Source: Ypsolopha sequella (Eukaryota > Arthropoda > Insecta > Lepidoptera > Ypsolophidae). From it: a DNA stretch of 64,000 nt. The notes beneath the pieces were generated by a model, which was not told the DNA's origin, made no database searches, and saw nothing but the letters and a program-made list of their open reading frames with translations. Below, in pieces: positions 1 through 10,930 of the stretch; position 1 is the first letter of the stretch, and the number at the start of each line of letters is the position of its first letter. The stretch lies in NCBI GenBank assembly GCA_934047225.1, contig OW203989.1, positions 6,237,977-6,301,976 of the forward strand. Direction: 5' to 3'. The position numbers were made by a program, and so were the translations under genes.

Positions 1-511
1 GGACAACCCTGCAAAAGTAGGTATTTAAGTCTCGTACGGGGCGTGAGTTAAACTACTGTTCTGGTTTTACTATGGTTGTGGTAAACGTGAGATTTTAAAA
101 CGCCCCAAAGGAAGAAAGGTGCTGCTAGGTCTGGCGATCTGGACGGCCAGTTCGGGAGATCAAAATTTGTCAAATAAGCAGTAACAATAATTCCACTTTC
201 TTGAGGTGTGTATCGCTCCATGACTTGTTGACAACTAATTAGCTATATATTTACATATAATGTCAAATCACAGTGACATTTGTTTGGCGCCATCTGCAAA
301 AATGGCAGCCAATTCAAATTATGAAATTACCTTTGCGCCACGAAAAACGTTGTGCTTACGCCTTTGCGTAAATAAAATATCCAGACTGTTCTACTCGTAT
401 AAAATAAAATATTGGTATATACGACGTCATTTGTCTGGTGATCTGTTAGGTTATAAGAAAAGGTACCAACTTTATTTTACAAGTATTAAGGAAAAATAAA
501 AATTTAATACG

Positions 512-868
512 TGGTAGAGCTGATGCCGGGCTCGACTGTGGAGGTACCACCATCTTACTTGGAGATCCCCTCGAAGTAATTCGGGGGACAGTAAGAGGAC
601 AGCTCACAGGCAAAAAACCAAAGAGGCCCACCATGCCTGGGACCGATGGATGGCGGTATATCCATCCCTAATAGCCGGGCCTTATATGGATCAGGCTGGT
701 GACGGGCAGTGGCGTCACTGGTGCGAGGGTTCCGGCACCGCGCTCACCAACCCGCCTGCCCAGCGTGTGTGAGTATGGGCAATTCTTCCAGGATGACCAG
801 CGGGAGTGGCAAAGTCCTGGAAAGGCTTATGTCCAGCTGTGGACGAACTAGGCTGATGGATGGATGGA
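512..868 (+). repeat. Dispersed retroposon, copy 1 (SINE or LINE 3' end)
   Basis: Full-length-looking copy of a repeat that recurs at 25998-26238 (+) and 55516-55872 (-). Shared landmarks are GGCCCACCATGCCTGGG, GGCGGTATATCCATC, GCGAGGGTTCCGGCACCGCG and CCGCCTGCCCAGCGTG. It ends in a GATGGATGG simple tail, as expected of a target-primed retroposon. The 3' part resembles the end of RTE-type LINEs (a ...GGCTTATGTCCAGCTGTGGACGAACTAGGCTGATGG-like tail). No long ORF is present, so it may be a SINE borrowing a LINE tail or a truncated LINE. Confidence 0.7.
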
Positions 869-1640
869 AAAATTGGATTTCTAGTTATTACAGTAACTTA
901 ATCAAACTTATTAGTTTTATAGATTAAATTATTCAAAACACTCAACTGATTTCAAAATCGTAAGTAAGTGATAGTTGCCGGTGTGAAACAATCATTTTAC
1001 AACAAAAAATCCTTGTATTTTCCTTCGAGCCGAAGAAAATATTATCAGGCATCATTTGACTAATGACGGAACCGGATAGTCCACAAGCAATAACGATGAT
1101 CGTGCAATAGACCGTTTAAATTATTAATAACATCATTAAAATGCGTGCAGTCAAGTATTTAGTTATGTATAACAATTCAGCAATAATAGTTAAATTTGTT
1201 CATGATCATAACAATGGAAGGATTTACGTTCCATATACATTGAGTAGATAGAGATCTAGATGACTACAATGCCCCTGTATCATTTAAATATATCGTACCT
1301 TTGTCTAATGCGATGTTTTGACTTTTGACTGATGACTTGTATGACCATTAGTCACTCAAGCTGCTTCATATACCTTTTGTTCCGATATTTGTTTATATTC
1401 TTAATTAAGCAACGCCAGTCTTAGTCCGAAGGACACCATACTCAATCAGAAGGTCTGTCTGGGCTCAATCCTCTTCAGGCATTCATTAATTAGGATTTTC
1501 CAATTTTATTTGCATTGTTTACTTACCACTTGCTGAACGCTAAAGGAAAAGACTGGTGAAATGTGCTTCCCCTTAAAAGGTAACGGCAGTAAATAATACA
1601 CGTCGGCTATCTTCAGCTTTATAGCGCGTCATCACTGTTA
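869..1640. other. AT-rich stretch, nothing recognised
   Basis: No exon with supported splice sites, no convincing repeat and no RNA gene seen. The sequence is either upstream of, or within an intron of, the membrane-protein gene whose last exons start at 3413. Confidence 0.4.
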
Positions 1641-1645
1641 CCGGT

Positions 1646-1993
1646 CGGCCATAGCTTCAGGCTTCTGGCGGCGCTTCTTGCTGCGCTTCCAGGCGGTTTT
1701 TGCGACGGGCTTTCCCCTGCCACGACACTCGTCGGCGCCTTCCACCGCATCGGATGTATAGCGCGCTCGCTCGCTCAAAGCGCTCGACACTAGGTTCTTC
1801 CTATGCGCTCAATCACTGGCGCGGCTCCCCGCACACCGCCGTCGAGAGAGCGCAAGTCACTCGAAGCCGGACAAGACGCGCGAGATGCGACCCATGGCCG
1901 GCTCTATACTACTTCATACATTTGTTCTCTCCGCCGGCGCCGTCGCAAGAAGAACCGCTTGGCGCGCCTCTAGAAGCCTGAAGCTATGGCCGA
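1646..1993. mobile_element. GC-rich terminal-inverted-repeat element (~350 bp)
   Basis: The left end reads TCGGCCATAGCTTCAGGCTTCT. The right end is its reverse complement (AGAAGCCTGAAGCTATGGCCGA), so the ends are inverted repeats of about 22 bp with further weaker pairing inward. The interior is strikingly GC- and CpG-rich against AT-rich flanks. The 93-codon ORF inside (1700-1981) has no recognisable protein features and is probably chance in GC-rich DNA. A non-autonomous DNA transposon is the simplest reading. I could not find a clear target duplication. Confidence 0.55.
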
Positions 1994-2652
1994 GGGGTTA
2001 GTGTTTCATGCGACAAAGATGACGCTACGATACGATGTGCATTATTTACTGCCTACTTGTGCGCGACTTCACACTACTCACATAGGTACTGAATAATCGT
2101 CAAGGAAACTATTTGACTCAGTTTGATGATGACGATGATCCACTCCGACCGTTTTCGATACGGCGCTGGTGCGCGAAGATGGCTAATATTATTAGGTCTT
2201 CCTAATAAACTCCCGTGCTAACTGAGCGCACGTGAGTCATGAATGAACGCATTTTACATTCCTTCGGGAATACATTAGGTGACGAGATATAAATATTATA
2301 TTCCCAGATCAGGGAGTCCCATAGACCGCCTCTGTGGCCTAGGTCACTAATTCGGAGGTCGTTGGTTAAAATCTAGCTTTGAATCGTGCTTAGGGAGGCA
2401 CGTTAAGCTGTGGTTCTATACCTATTCCCGAAGTACAGCAGTAGGCACCAGTATACATTATTCTGGGACTTAATAATCGTTGGTGAAACTTGGGTGTACG
2501 TTCAGTCTATACTCTGGAATACCTCTGACAACCCCACGGGGCGTCGCATTGTGACGATGTATGTGTCGTCGACACATCGTAAAGTTGGGTATATCCTGGC
2601 CTGCCCAGTTAAAATTAGAAGGGTCGCCTCCAGAGGGCCTATTATGTATCTT

Positions 2653-2846
2653 TAGTTGCCATCTGGACTGGGTGACTAGGTGTTTATCATCAAAAACATA
2701 GATATACTATCGAATTCCAATTGTCTAAGGATATGTTAGCACTTGAAGTGACGACACAGTTCGTAAATAGTTCAATACCCACTAAATGAAAGTTCTGTTT
2801 TTAGCTATGTTTTTGATGATAGACACCTAGTCTAGTTGGCAACTGA
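2653..2846. mobile_element. Palindromic MITE
   Basis: The left arm contains CTAGGTGTTTATCATCAAAAACATAG. The right arm contains CTATGTTTTTGATGATAGACACCTAG, its reverse complement with one mismatch. The outer AGTTGCCA and TTGGCAACT pair as well. It has no coding capacity and fits a short non-autonomous DNA transposon. Confidence 0.6.
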
Positions 2847-2862
2847 AGATATAGAATAGAGG

Positions 2863-3222
2863 GGCAGGGCCGTCTTAGGCCATGCAGGGGCCCTGGGGCA
2901 CACTGAGTTTGAGGGGCTCTTTTGATGAAAACATCAGTGTGGTGTGTGTTTATTGGTTATGTTTAATGAAAATATAAGCTATGCGTTAAAGTATTGATGG
3001 AACTGTAAATTGTGCAAATATAAAGAAAGACAAATTGTTGCAAAACCGTCCGAACAAAAACGTAAAATAGATGTGGCTGTTTTATTTCTATGTAATTGTG
3101 CATATTGTTTATATCTGCCTTATTTGGTGTAAATATAGGGAAATTATCATTCAAAAATGTTGGCACTCTGAGGCCCCGTGAAACCAGGGGCCCTGGGCTA
3201 GTGCCCCCCGTGCCCTTATGAA
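2863..3222. mobile_element. hAT-like non-autonomous element, right end apparently lost
   Basis: The left end is CAGGGCCGTCTTAGGCCATGCAGGGGCCCTGGG. The right side carries the inverted counterpart AGGGGCCCTGGGC...CCCTTATGAAAAAGACG but stops short of the expected ...GCCCTG end, where a second dispersed repeat begins at about 3230. CAGGG-type ends with GGCCC palindromes are typical of hAT-derived MITEs. Confidence 0.45.
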
Positions 3223-3229
3223 AAAGACG

Positions 3230-3375
3230 AAACTGGTCGCCTCGCTTCGCTCGGGTCCTCAAAATTTACAAGTAAACCTAACACGCTCCGCTCGTCGTCG
3301 CACCTATTTTTGACTTTCGGTGAAAGATTTTCGGTTTCATACTTCACGATCTGCCTAATTCTACGATCTGTACAC
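3230..3375. repeat. Dispersed repeat with GGTCGCCTCGCTTCGCTCG motif, copy 1
   Basis: Matches 48750-48905 and 60793-60935. Shared blocks are GGTCGC(C/T)TCG, a CTCCGCTCGTCGTC block, ACACCTATTTTTGAC (with variants) and ACGATCTG. It lies immediately upstream of the 3413 exon. The class is unknown and no ORF is present. Confidence 0.55.
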
Positions 3376-3412
3376 GACATTATGAAGGTATGTATTTATT
3401 AAATATTCCCAG

Positions 3413-3532
3413 GTTACGTGATAATAACCTTCGGACTGCTGCTGGGTAGAATCTTCCAGGAGATACCGCGCGGTCGGCGCATCATCGAGGGCTGGTTCCT
3501 CGGTATGGGGATGCTGTTCTTCATTATTTTGG
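3413..3532 (+). CDS. Penultimate exon of a multi-pass membrane protein
   Basis: The acceptor is TTCCCAG at 3406-3412 and the donor is GGTGAGTTC (GT at 3533-3534). Translation is open and gives two hydrophobic stretches, VIITFGLLLG and FLGMGMLFFIILG, separated by a short basic loop with RGRR. The exon ends in phase 1 and joins the exon at 4110 exactly in frame, continuing the second hydrophobic segment as GGLELASLDS. The arrangement of paired transmembrane helices around a basic loop is compatible with a MARVEL-like or other four-helix membrane protein, but I do not recognise a specific family. Earlier exons carrying the N-terminus must lie upstream, probably before the window. Confidence 0.7.
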
Positions 3533-4109
3533 GTGAGTTCTTGCATCCCTGTTCTTTGTCCGACTATGGTGTAAGGCATGGTATGGGCTGCATGATATTC
3601 TTTTCAAGTGGGTTTTTACAAGGAACAAATAGTGATGTGAGCAGGTCCCGTCTGCTAGATTTATCTGTGATGTGCTACAATACTTATATTATATCATATG
3701 CTTAATCAAGCTCGTAGCCAGGATTTTCTATCGGAGAGGAGGGTCAACCTACTTTTACCAAAGTTATACCAGAAATGGCACAATATACGAAGTTAAATAT
3801 GTGGCCGGCTTACCACAAACTGTGCTTAGAGGACTCCCTTGATACGTGCTTGTGTTTTACTGATCATACAGAACAAGTTGCTTTACAGCTCTTAAATTAT
3901 GCATAAGAAAACGTAACTGCAATTAATAATTCTACCTCATACCATACGAGAAAGGTATACAAATTTTTTTCAAATAATTGCATGTGTCATTGAGCAAAAT
4001 TTATTCGGTATGATCAATAAAAAAAACAAATAATGTATCGTAGCACGTCACTAATAAATCTTTTCATCTACCCCCAAACAAACGCTGACAAGAACTTTCC
4101 CCCCTTTAG

Positions 4110-5119
4110 GTGGTCTAGAGCTCGCATCGCTAGACTCAGTTCCTCGCACGCTGGTGGTGAACGCTGCAGTTATCGGGAGCCTCTCCCTGGTCGTGGCAGC
4201 CCTCTTCCTCATCGACCTGATGGGACCCCGCACCTACTTCACCTCGCACCACGCGCAGACTGATGTCATCTCCTCTCCGGTTGCCAAGAAAAAGGTCTCC
4301 ATCGCAAAACAACCGGTTCTGAATGGAAACGGTCATTTGCCGAACGAGAACGGTCATGTGACGAAAGGAAACGGGCACATACCGAATGATAAACAAAATG
4401 GATACCTACCTGGCGATAAGCCTAAAGATACGGATGTAGAGAAGGGGAAACCGGAGAAAATAATGAAGAAGGACGATTCGATACTTTTCGATTCGCCAAA
4501 GCACGGGTACACAAAGTTTGATGACAGTCCTTTGGCAGAAGAACTGGAGAAATCTAAGTTTGGTTCCCTAAGGAACGGTATCGAAGGAGGAAATTACATC
4601 AGGCTCTCAGACCCGATGGCGGATACTGATATATTAGAAGGCTTGGAGCCAATGAGCAAACTGCATTATGAGCGGGAACTCGCTAAATTCAACGAAAGAT
4701 ACTTTAGAGATTACTTGGAAACCGTCGACGGAAGATTCAACGTCAAGGAAGACTACTTACCCGAACCCCAAACGCCTTTATTCGCGAAAGTGAAGTCCGG
4801 AAGACTCAAAGGTCTTTACGATGACGTGTCACCGAGCTACGAACAAAAACGCGCTTCAAAATCTCCGTCAAGAGTTCGGACAGTGGCCACACCGACTTTG
4901 CAGCAACTAGAGGATTACCTCCGAGGGTCAAACAGAGCTCGAAGGGCAGACACCCCAGCCGTGTTCCCTATGGAGCCAATTGTGGAGAGAGAAGGTGTTG
5001 ATGTCTTGGACGGCAGAGCGTCTGGGACCCCGACTGATCCAGGATTCGTGCAGTACTCTGCGGATAAGTGGCCAGATAAACGAGATATTCGAACCCCCAG
5101 ACATAGTCCTACACATTGA
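4110..5119 (+). CDS. Last exon of the membrane protein: final TM helix plus long cytoplasmic tail
   Basis: The acceptor is CCCCTTTAG at 4101-4109. The exon is in frame with 3413-3532 and stops with TGA at 5117-5119. It starts GLELASLDSVPRTL, then a clear transmembrane helix (VVNAAVIGSLSLVVAALFLIDL), then about 295 hydrophilic residues. The tail opens with a Lys/Ser segment, then imperfect NGNGHLPN / ENGHVTKG / NGHIPNDKQNGY repeats (about 4309-4400). The rest is a charged region rich in Asp, Pro and Arg with several SP/TP sites near the C-terminus. This suggests a plasma-membrane protein with a regulated intracellular tail. That is inference, and no enzyme motif is visible. ATG or GTG codons at about 4154 are not real starts, since the frame is open back to the acceptor. 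Confidence 0.75.
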
Positions 5120-5612
5120 GATTACGTACTTGTGATTATAGATTGTGTTGTGATTGTGACCCACCAAGTGATTCTGGACCGAGTGATGTGATGATAAAAT
5201 TGTTAGTTTATAAAGTGCCCTACGTGTTGAAGTACTAATGTAAAATAACAGATTGTATATTTTTACTTGACATTAATAATAACAACTTTGCTATGCAAGT
5301 TTATGTTTATTCACACCATCAAACAAACTAGCTAATAAGCAGGTATTTTTAGAAGCCAATTACTTAAAAGTAATCAGCTTGAAAACGCAACAATTTCATG
5401 GAATTTTTGTTAGAGGAAGTTCTTTGCTCCTAGTTAAGTGGGAAATCAGAGTTAATTCTAAAATAATGAGTTTGCGACACACGAACAAACTGTCTGATAT
5501 GTGCTGCGTCATTTGCAAGATTCTATTTTCTATACACTGCCTAAAAGGCTTTTAATTTAGACATCTACGGGTGTTTTGTATGTTGTTTGTATGTTGTTTT
5601 TACTATACATAC
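5120..5612 (+). other. 3' UTR / intergenic after membrane-protein gene
   Basis: AT-rich sequence after the TGA, ending at the LTR element target site. No convincing AATAAA was pinned down and no other feature is seen. Confidence 0.4.
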
Positions 5613-8600
5613 TGTGATGGTATCCCCTGCTGTTCCCCCCCCTGTATGTTGTGTCGGTAGGTATGATGTGAAAGTCTAGTGCAATAATAGCAATTGAACA
5701 ACTACGATCATCTGAGAAACAACGAGATTATGTTCTATTTATCGTGTTAAAATCTAAACTCATGATGGGACAATAATATGTGTATATGTATATATCTATA
5801 TATATATCCATATACCTGTGCGAATGTCCTATATTTATAATTTGTGATTTATCAAATATCAGCATCCCCTTTATCCAATCCAGACAGATTTGACTCCGTA
5901 TCCCTCTGAGCACAGAGACATCAATAAAACTACCTGGAATCTTCTCAGGATATCTAGGTTACAAAATAACATAGGTTACCTGTAAATATCTCCAGATTTC
6001 GAGAGCACAGAGTAGCTAAATGAATTACCTGGAATAACCCCATAGAGAGTGCTATGCGTTGACCCAACATAAAATGTACCTTTTTGTGTATTTAACCTTT
6101 TATATCGTCGAAATCAATTTGCTTTGATTGAATTGTATTAGCTGATCCTTTCGTTGTCGAATACACAGACTTTTGTGTGTATGAATAACTTTTACCCCCC
6201 TTTATGAATGCATTCAGTAATCAGTTTGATAAATATGAGCGGCCGCTCTGATCAGCTAATCAATAAGGTTTTAATTAAGGTACAATGATATGTTAGGAAC
6301 AGCACGCTGGCTTGAATTAAAGGATATACTATACTATTGAGTCCCGTTTTTCGGTGACTCAATTTGCCAATAAAACTCGTCACCCACTGTTCAACGAGTG
6401 CATAAACAACTCGGTTTATGATATTAAACATTTAAAGTGGCAAGCAATACGAACCAAAATGGCTACGTTTATGTTTCATTAAATGAGTATAAAGTGATAA
6501 TTAATCAAGTTATGATTCAGTATGCAAAGTTTGTCCAGTTAGGTATTAGAGTAGGACCTGTCTAAGTATTCTGTCTACTTTTATTTGAATCTCAGCTAGG
6601 AAAATCTCTAGATGTAGAGTTACTTGATTACGAAAAATAAAGTATACTAAATTCTTTATTCCTACATGGGTAAAGGAAAAATAATAAATGCACAAAATCA
6701 GGATAAATGAAATATTTATTCCTTGAAAAATAATATGTTTTAAGGCGCAGAATTGGGATGTTTGGCGCTTTATTTTGTAATCGGTTTGACTACACAGCTT
6801 GAAACTACTAATCTGATAATTTAATAAAACATGTTTGGAACCTTTTCCTAAATTTTAGTATGCAAATCAACCAATCAATACTAATCAAACACTATGGAAA
6901 AGGTTTCCACTGAACAGAAATATAATAATTACTACCAATATCTTTAATATAATAGTAGCAAATTTAACTAGATATAATTAGTAAAAAATGAAATGAAATG
7001 AAGGTTTTGTTAGATTTGTACAATAAAATCAAACAACAAGCTACCTTCGTCAATTTCGGTCTGAATTCTGTCTCTCCGCGTATAACGCTCGGAACGACAC
7101 AGTGACCGTATTAAACCCAATTCCTCGCCTTAAATTTGAATCTACGTTAGTCGAAACTCTTTGACTATTTAAACCGGTCTTAACGATCACTAAAGATGCG
7201 ATAAAACGGCTTCACGGCGTTCCTAGGCCCAAACAAATCTATAAAAGAGGAGAACGTCTTGTGAAATGCAACAACCTCTTTTGGCCATCAAATTACCTAA
7301 ATTATACAACACACACACATACGTATAAAATGTTAATTTCTAACCAATCCGGAAAACTATCTCAATACAAAGAATAACACATAAAGAAATTTAAAAGAAG
7401 GAAAAAACAAAAAAGAACACACACAATTTGTGAGAGTACGCAATTTTTGCTATTAATTGTTTTATTTTTAGATATTAACTTGGACACTCTGTCAACTGTC
7501 TAAATGTTAAATATCCTTGCGTACTCCAACAGACAATACAAATATACAAAACAATTACCGACAAAATTACAATATTGTGGAATTTTATTTTATAAAATTT
7601 TACCCTTCCTTTGCTCGAAAAAATGGTCCAATCTCTCTTAAATGATGCTATGACGCCATTTAACTTCAATATTAATTTTAATAGATAAAATTATCCCACC
7701 ACAATATTGACCTTCGATCGATATTATAAAAGAAACTTAGCTTGTCATTGATCCCTCGAACAGATAGCTTTTACAGCTACAATTTATAAACTTTATTTAT
7801 TTAATCGAACTTCACATTTCTGATTTCACATTAAAGATTTATGATCTCTTTCTCTGCGTCCATCTGACCAATTTCTTCCGCGTACAAAATTCGAATGCCT
7901 CATCAAACTCTCGTTCTCCCAATTTTAAAACTAAATTTTGACAAAACAAAAAAACTTATAATCTAATTACTCTATTTCCACTTTTATCACTGCACAAATA
8001 ATGTCCAATTTAGTTTGGCACAGAACCAAATGCAACACTCAAACACATCTTCGTGCCTGTGACGTCACGTTCTCTTGATCTCTGATTGGACGGTGAACGA
8101 CCGCGAAGTTGTCTCGCGCGTTGACCATTCCCGCCAAACCACGAGCCGTTGTCCACTGCAGTTAACGAAAGGCCTAGGTTTTCATATCCCAAAACCTAGC
8201 CCCTACGAAATAAATAGCTCCATCACCTCGACCTGACCTTTGCCTGCATCTCTTCCTAAAGTCCTTGTTTGTTGGCAATTAGCCTTTCTGAAACACACGT
8301 TTTCACAAGTACAGTATCCGTTGAGCATAAATTATACCTTTTTAAGATGTCGTCTATAAGGTTGCATTTTGCATGAATAACAATGAATGTCGTTTACGTC
8401 TCTACTCGAATTCGTTTCCTAGGTTTTTTTTCCTTTGCTTCACATCTGTATTGCATAACTCTATTTGCTGCAGACGTCTATTACCCCATTCTAAGAAAGC
8501 ATTGACTATCTTTACAGAACGTGTCGAATTACTTAAGCGGATGCGAGAAAAAAAATATATGATTGACAAAACCAACCCCCTGTTGTGCGGGTATTAAATT

Positions 8601-8651
8601 TATGACTTCGTTCTTAAGAATAGCAAAGTCTCTCAGAAGTGGACCACCACA
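5613..8651 (-). repeat. 3' LTR (element orientation), 3039 bp
   Basis: Near-identical or identical to 13816-16854. No mismatch was seen in the stretches compared, there is no length difference, and all small ORFs translate identically. In element orientation it starts TGTGGTGGTCC and ends CACA. The small ORFs inside (for example 8373-8597) show no protein features. The length is far above the few hundred bases usual for gypsy LTRs. Confidence 0.93.
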
Positions 8652-8661
8652 CGCCCCACCT
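8652..8661 (-). promoter_or_regulatory. Probable polypurine tract
   Basis: On the - strand AGGTGGGGCG directly abuts the 3' LTR start (TGTGGTGG). It is purine-rich and correctly placed to prime plus-strand synthesis. It is short and interrupted by T and C, so the exact extent is uncertain. Confidence 0.55.
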
Positions 8662-8930
8662 AGAGTGAAAAGGCTTTTTATTTTCTCGAAAATTAAACTT
8701 TCTTCACTATAATTGTATTAAACCGCTACGAAATCTACTAACCATTTCTTATCTTTTCTTAAAGGATACCTATTATTTATTATCAACTCTCTATTTCTTT
8801 TGAACTGTTATTATTCCTTTGTTTACTAAACGGTGCCATAAACCGACCGCAACTCGGCAGTTAAAGCCTTTTAAACCGAACTATTTTAGCGCCAGTCGGA
8901 ACCCCACCTGTTCTAGCAGACAATGTTATC

Positions 8931-10799
8931 TTAATTGCTGACTTGTCCAACATTAATATAATATTTAAACAGATGTATAGCATTATAATTCCCTCTTATC
9001 TCATTGGAATCTGGGAAAATAAGTGTATACACGTTTTTATAAGGTATTGCGCCAATTTTATAAGGCCCTTCGTATAACCGAGCGAACTTCTTTGTCAGTT
9101 TTTTTTCTGCATCCGATTTAGCGAAAGTTCTATGTTTGACATAGTCTCCTATTTGAAATTGTACCAGCCGATGATTTTTGTTATAGATGGTCACCCTATA
9201 CTCAGCTGATTTGAGCAAATTTTCACGAGCTTTGTCTCTAATTTCATTTATTTCCAAAACGTTTGATCCGAATGACCCATAGCTTGCTAAAACACTATCA
9301 GTCGCGAGTTTGGTGCTGTGCCCCCGAACAATTTCCATTGGCGAATAACCTGTTGTGGTATGGATGACTTTATTGTAGCAGTCCTCAATCTCTGGGAGTA
9401 ACGCTACCCATGATCTATGTGATTTATTGCAATACGTCCTAAACATACGGCCTAATTCTTTATTTACGCGTTCAGTTGAATTGGGCCGCGGGTGTCGTAC
9501 CGATGTGTGAGACAATCGTATTTCTAATTGCGATAAACCATTTTCCCAAGTCCTAGAGATAAATTGTGCCCCATTATCCGTTATAATATGTTCGATCTTT
9601 ATTATGGCATGATATTTTTTAACGCACGCTATCACGCTTCCCCCGGTCGCTCTCCGTAATGGATATAATTTTATAAATTTGCTGAATGAATCCTGTATTA
9701 CGAAAATGTATTTACTCCCAAATTTTCCGGGAACTAAAGGTCCGTACAAGTCCGCAAAGACTTTCTGCCCTACGTCAGTAGCTATCACAGGTTTACTTTC
9801 TCCGGAATGTTTAGCTAACTCACACTTTGAAGTCTGACAAACGTCGCATTCTCTCAACACCTTACCAACTTTATTTGACATTTTCATAAAATAATACCGT
9901 TCCTTCAATAACGCGAGTACTTTGTATCTACCGAAATGACCAATTTCTTCGTGTATATCTCGTATTAATTCGCTTTGCATGATTTCAGGAATCACTAAAT
10001 TCCGCTTTTCGGTTCGAGGATTTATATAGTATAAGACCCCATCTTCTAATAAGAAGTTTTTCCGGCCGCCTACATTTCCGCTCGTGCTGTTAGAATCACG
10101 TAAGACTTTGATTATTTTTCCTAAATTTCCATCTTCGCTTTGGTGTTTGCTTAGCTCTTTCAGTTTTCCTCGTATTGAGCGTGAACTAGTCGTCTTGAAA
10201 AGGTTCATTTGTGGCCCTTGACTTTTAGACGTTGAAAGATCTGTGACCCCCTGTATATGTCGCGATAATACGTCTGCTACGATGTTTTCCTTACCCTTTA
10301 CATGCTCTATGGTATAATCGAACCGACCTAGATAATGCACCCACCTAACCATCCGAGCACTTAATAATCCAACCGTTGATCCTAGAAACGTTAGGCTCTT
10401 ATGATCTGTACGAATTATTAATTTTGCCCCTCGTAAATAAGTCTCAAATTTTGTCAAACTATATATTATAGCCCACAGTTCTTGCTCTGTAACTGTCCAC
10501 CTCATCTCGGCTTCCGTCAAACCCTTACTACAGAACCCAATAACCTGTTCTTCTCCTGTCTCTGATAATTGATAAGCGTAACCGGAAATACCTATAGCGC
10601 TACTGTCTGTTTGTAAATAGTAAGTCTTGTTTGTATCTGGGTGGGTAAGCATAACGGTATGTAAGAACAACCCTTTAACTCGTTCGAAACAATCATTTTG
10701 TACCTGTGTCCAACTCCACTTAATGTCCTTACGTAACATGTCACATAATGGTTTTGTTTCCTTTCCGTATTTCCGTATGAATTTACGAAAATAATTCAT
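8931..10799 (-). CDS. pol: pol, C-terminal part: RNase H and integrase
   Basis: A 622-codon open stretch. Residues from about 1 (MNYFRKFI) are the end of the RT connection region. RNase H follows, with LQTDSSAIG, the EQELWAIIYSLTKF helix and RTDHKSL. Next comes the integrase zinc finger (HEEIGHFG, then CDVCQTSK). The catalytic triad is visible as FADLYGP, TDNGAQF and NSTERVNKE. A GPY-type C-terminal module contains EGPYKIG. The apparent ATG start is not native. The frame is open upstream except for a TAA at 10806-10808, in place of the Leu codon expected in the conserved RAFLGL motif. There is no chromodomain and no env downstream. RNase H and integrase look intact, although they could be produced only by readthrough, repair or trans supply. 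Confidence 0.9.
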   Translation of the reverse strand: MNYFRKFIRKYGKETKPLCDMLRKDIKWSWTQVQNDCFERVKGLFLHTVMLTHPDTNKTYYLQTDSSAIGISGYAYQLSETGEEQVIGFCSKGLTEAEMRWTVTEQELWAIIYSLTKFETYLRGAKLIIRTDHKSLTFLGSTVGLLSARMVRWVHYLGRFDYTIEHVKGKENIVADVLSRHIQGVTDLSTSKSQGPQMNLFKTTSSRSIRGKLKELSKHQSEDGNLGKIIKVLRDSNSTSGNVGGRKNFLLEDGVLYYINPRTEKRNLVIPEIMQSELIRDIHEEIGHFGRYKVLALLKERYYFMKMSNKVGKVLRECDVCQTSKCELAKHSGESKPVIATDVGQKVFADLYGPLVPGKFGSKYIFVIQDSFSKFIKLYPLRRATGGSVIACVKKYHAIIKIEHIITDNGAQFISRTWENGLSQLEIRLSHTSVRHPRPNSTERVNKELGRMFRTYCNKSHRSWVALLPEIEDCYNKVIHTTTGYSPMEIVRGHSTKLATDSVLASYGSFGSNVLEINEIRDKARENLLKSAEYRVTIYNKNHRLVQFQIGDYVKHRTFAKSDAEKKLTKKFARLYEGPYKIGAIPYKNVYTLIFPDSNEIRGNYNAIHLFKYYINVGQVSN

Positions 10800-10930
10800 G
10801 AGTCCTTAGAAAGCTCGCACTTGTTTAACCGTTTTAGGCACCGGAAAATCTTGTATAGCCTTCGTCTTGTCGGGGTCTATTCTAACTCCTTCCGTACTAA
10901 CGATGTGACCTAACAATCTAACTTCTACCT
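10800..10930 (-). pseudogene. pol: RT remnant: deletion junction and nonsense codon
   Basis: Between the two pol ORFs the - strand encodes VEVRLLGHIVSTEGV and DFPVPKTVKQVRAF, then TAA, then GL. This is the conserved end of the Ty3-type RT. The preceding ORF stops right after the RT N-terminal YPVPFAHQ motif. The fingers and palm with the YxDD active site, about 150-170 residues in relatives, are absent, and the flanking pieces are in different frames. The junction is near 10928-10932. Confidence 0.88.

Noticed and set aside
1700..1981. 93-codon ORF in the GC-rich island
   Set aside because: Lies entirely within an inverted-repeat element, has a low-complexity Arg/Ser composition and no domain.
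8373..8597. 74-codon ORF repeated at 16576-16800
   Set aside because: Identical because both are in the LTRs. No protein-like features and on the opposite strand to gag-pol.
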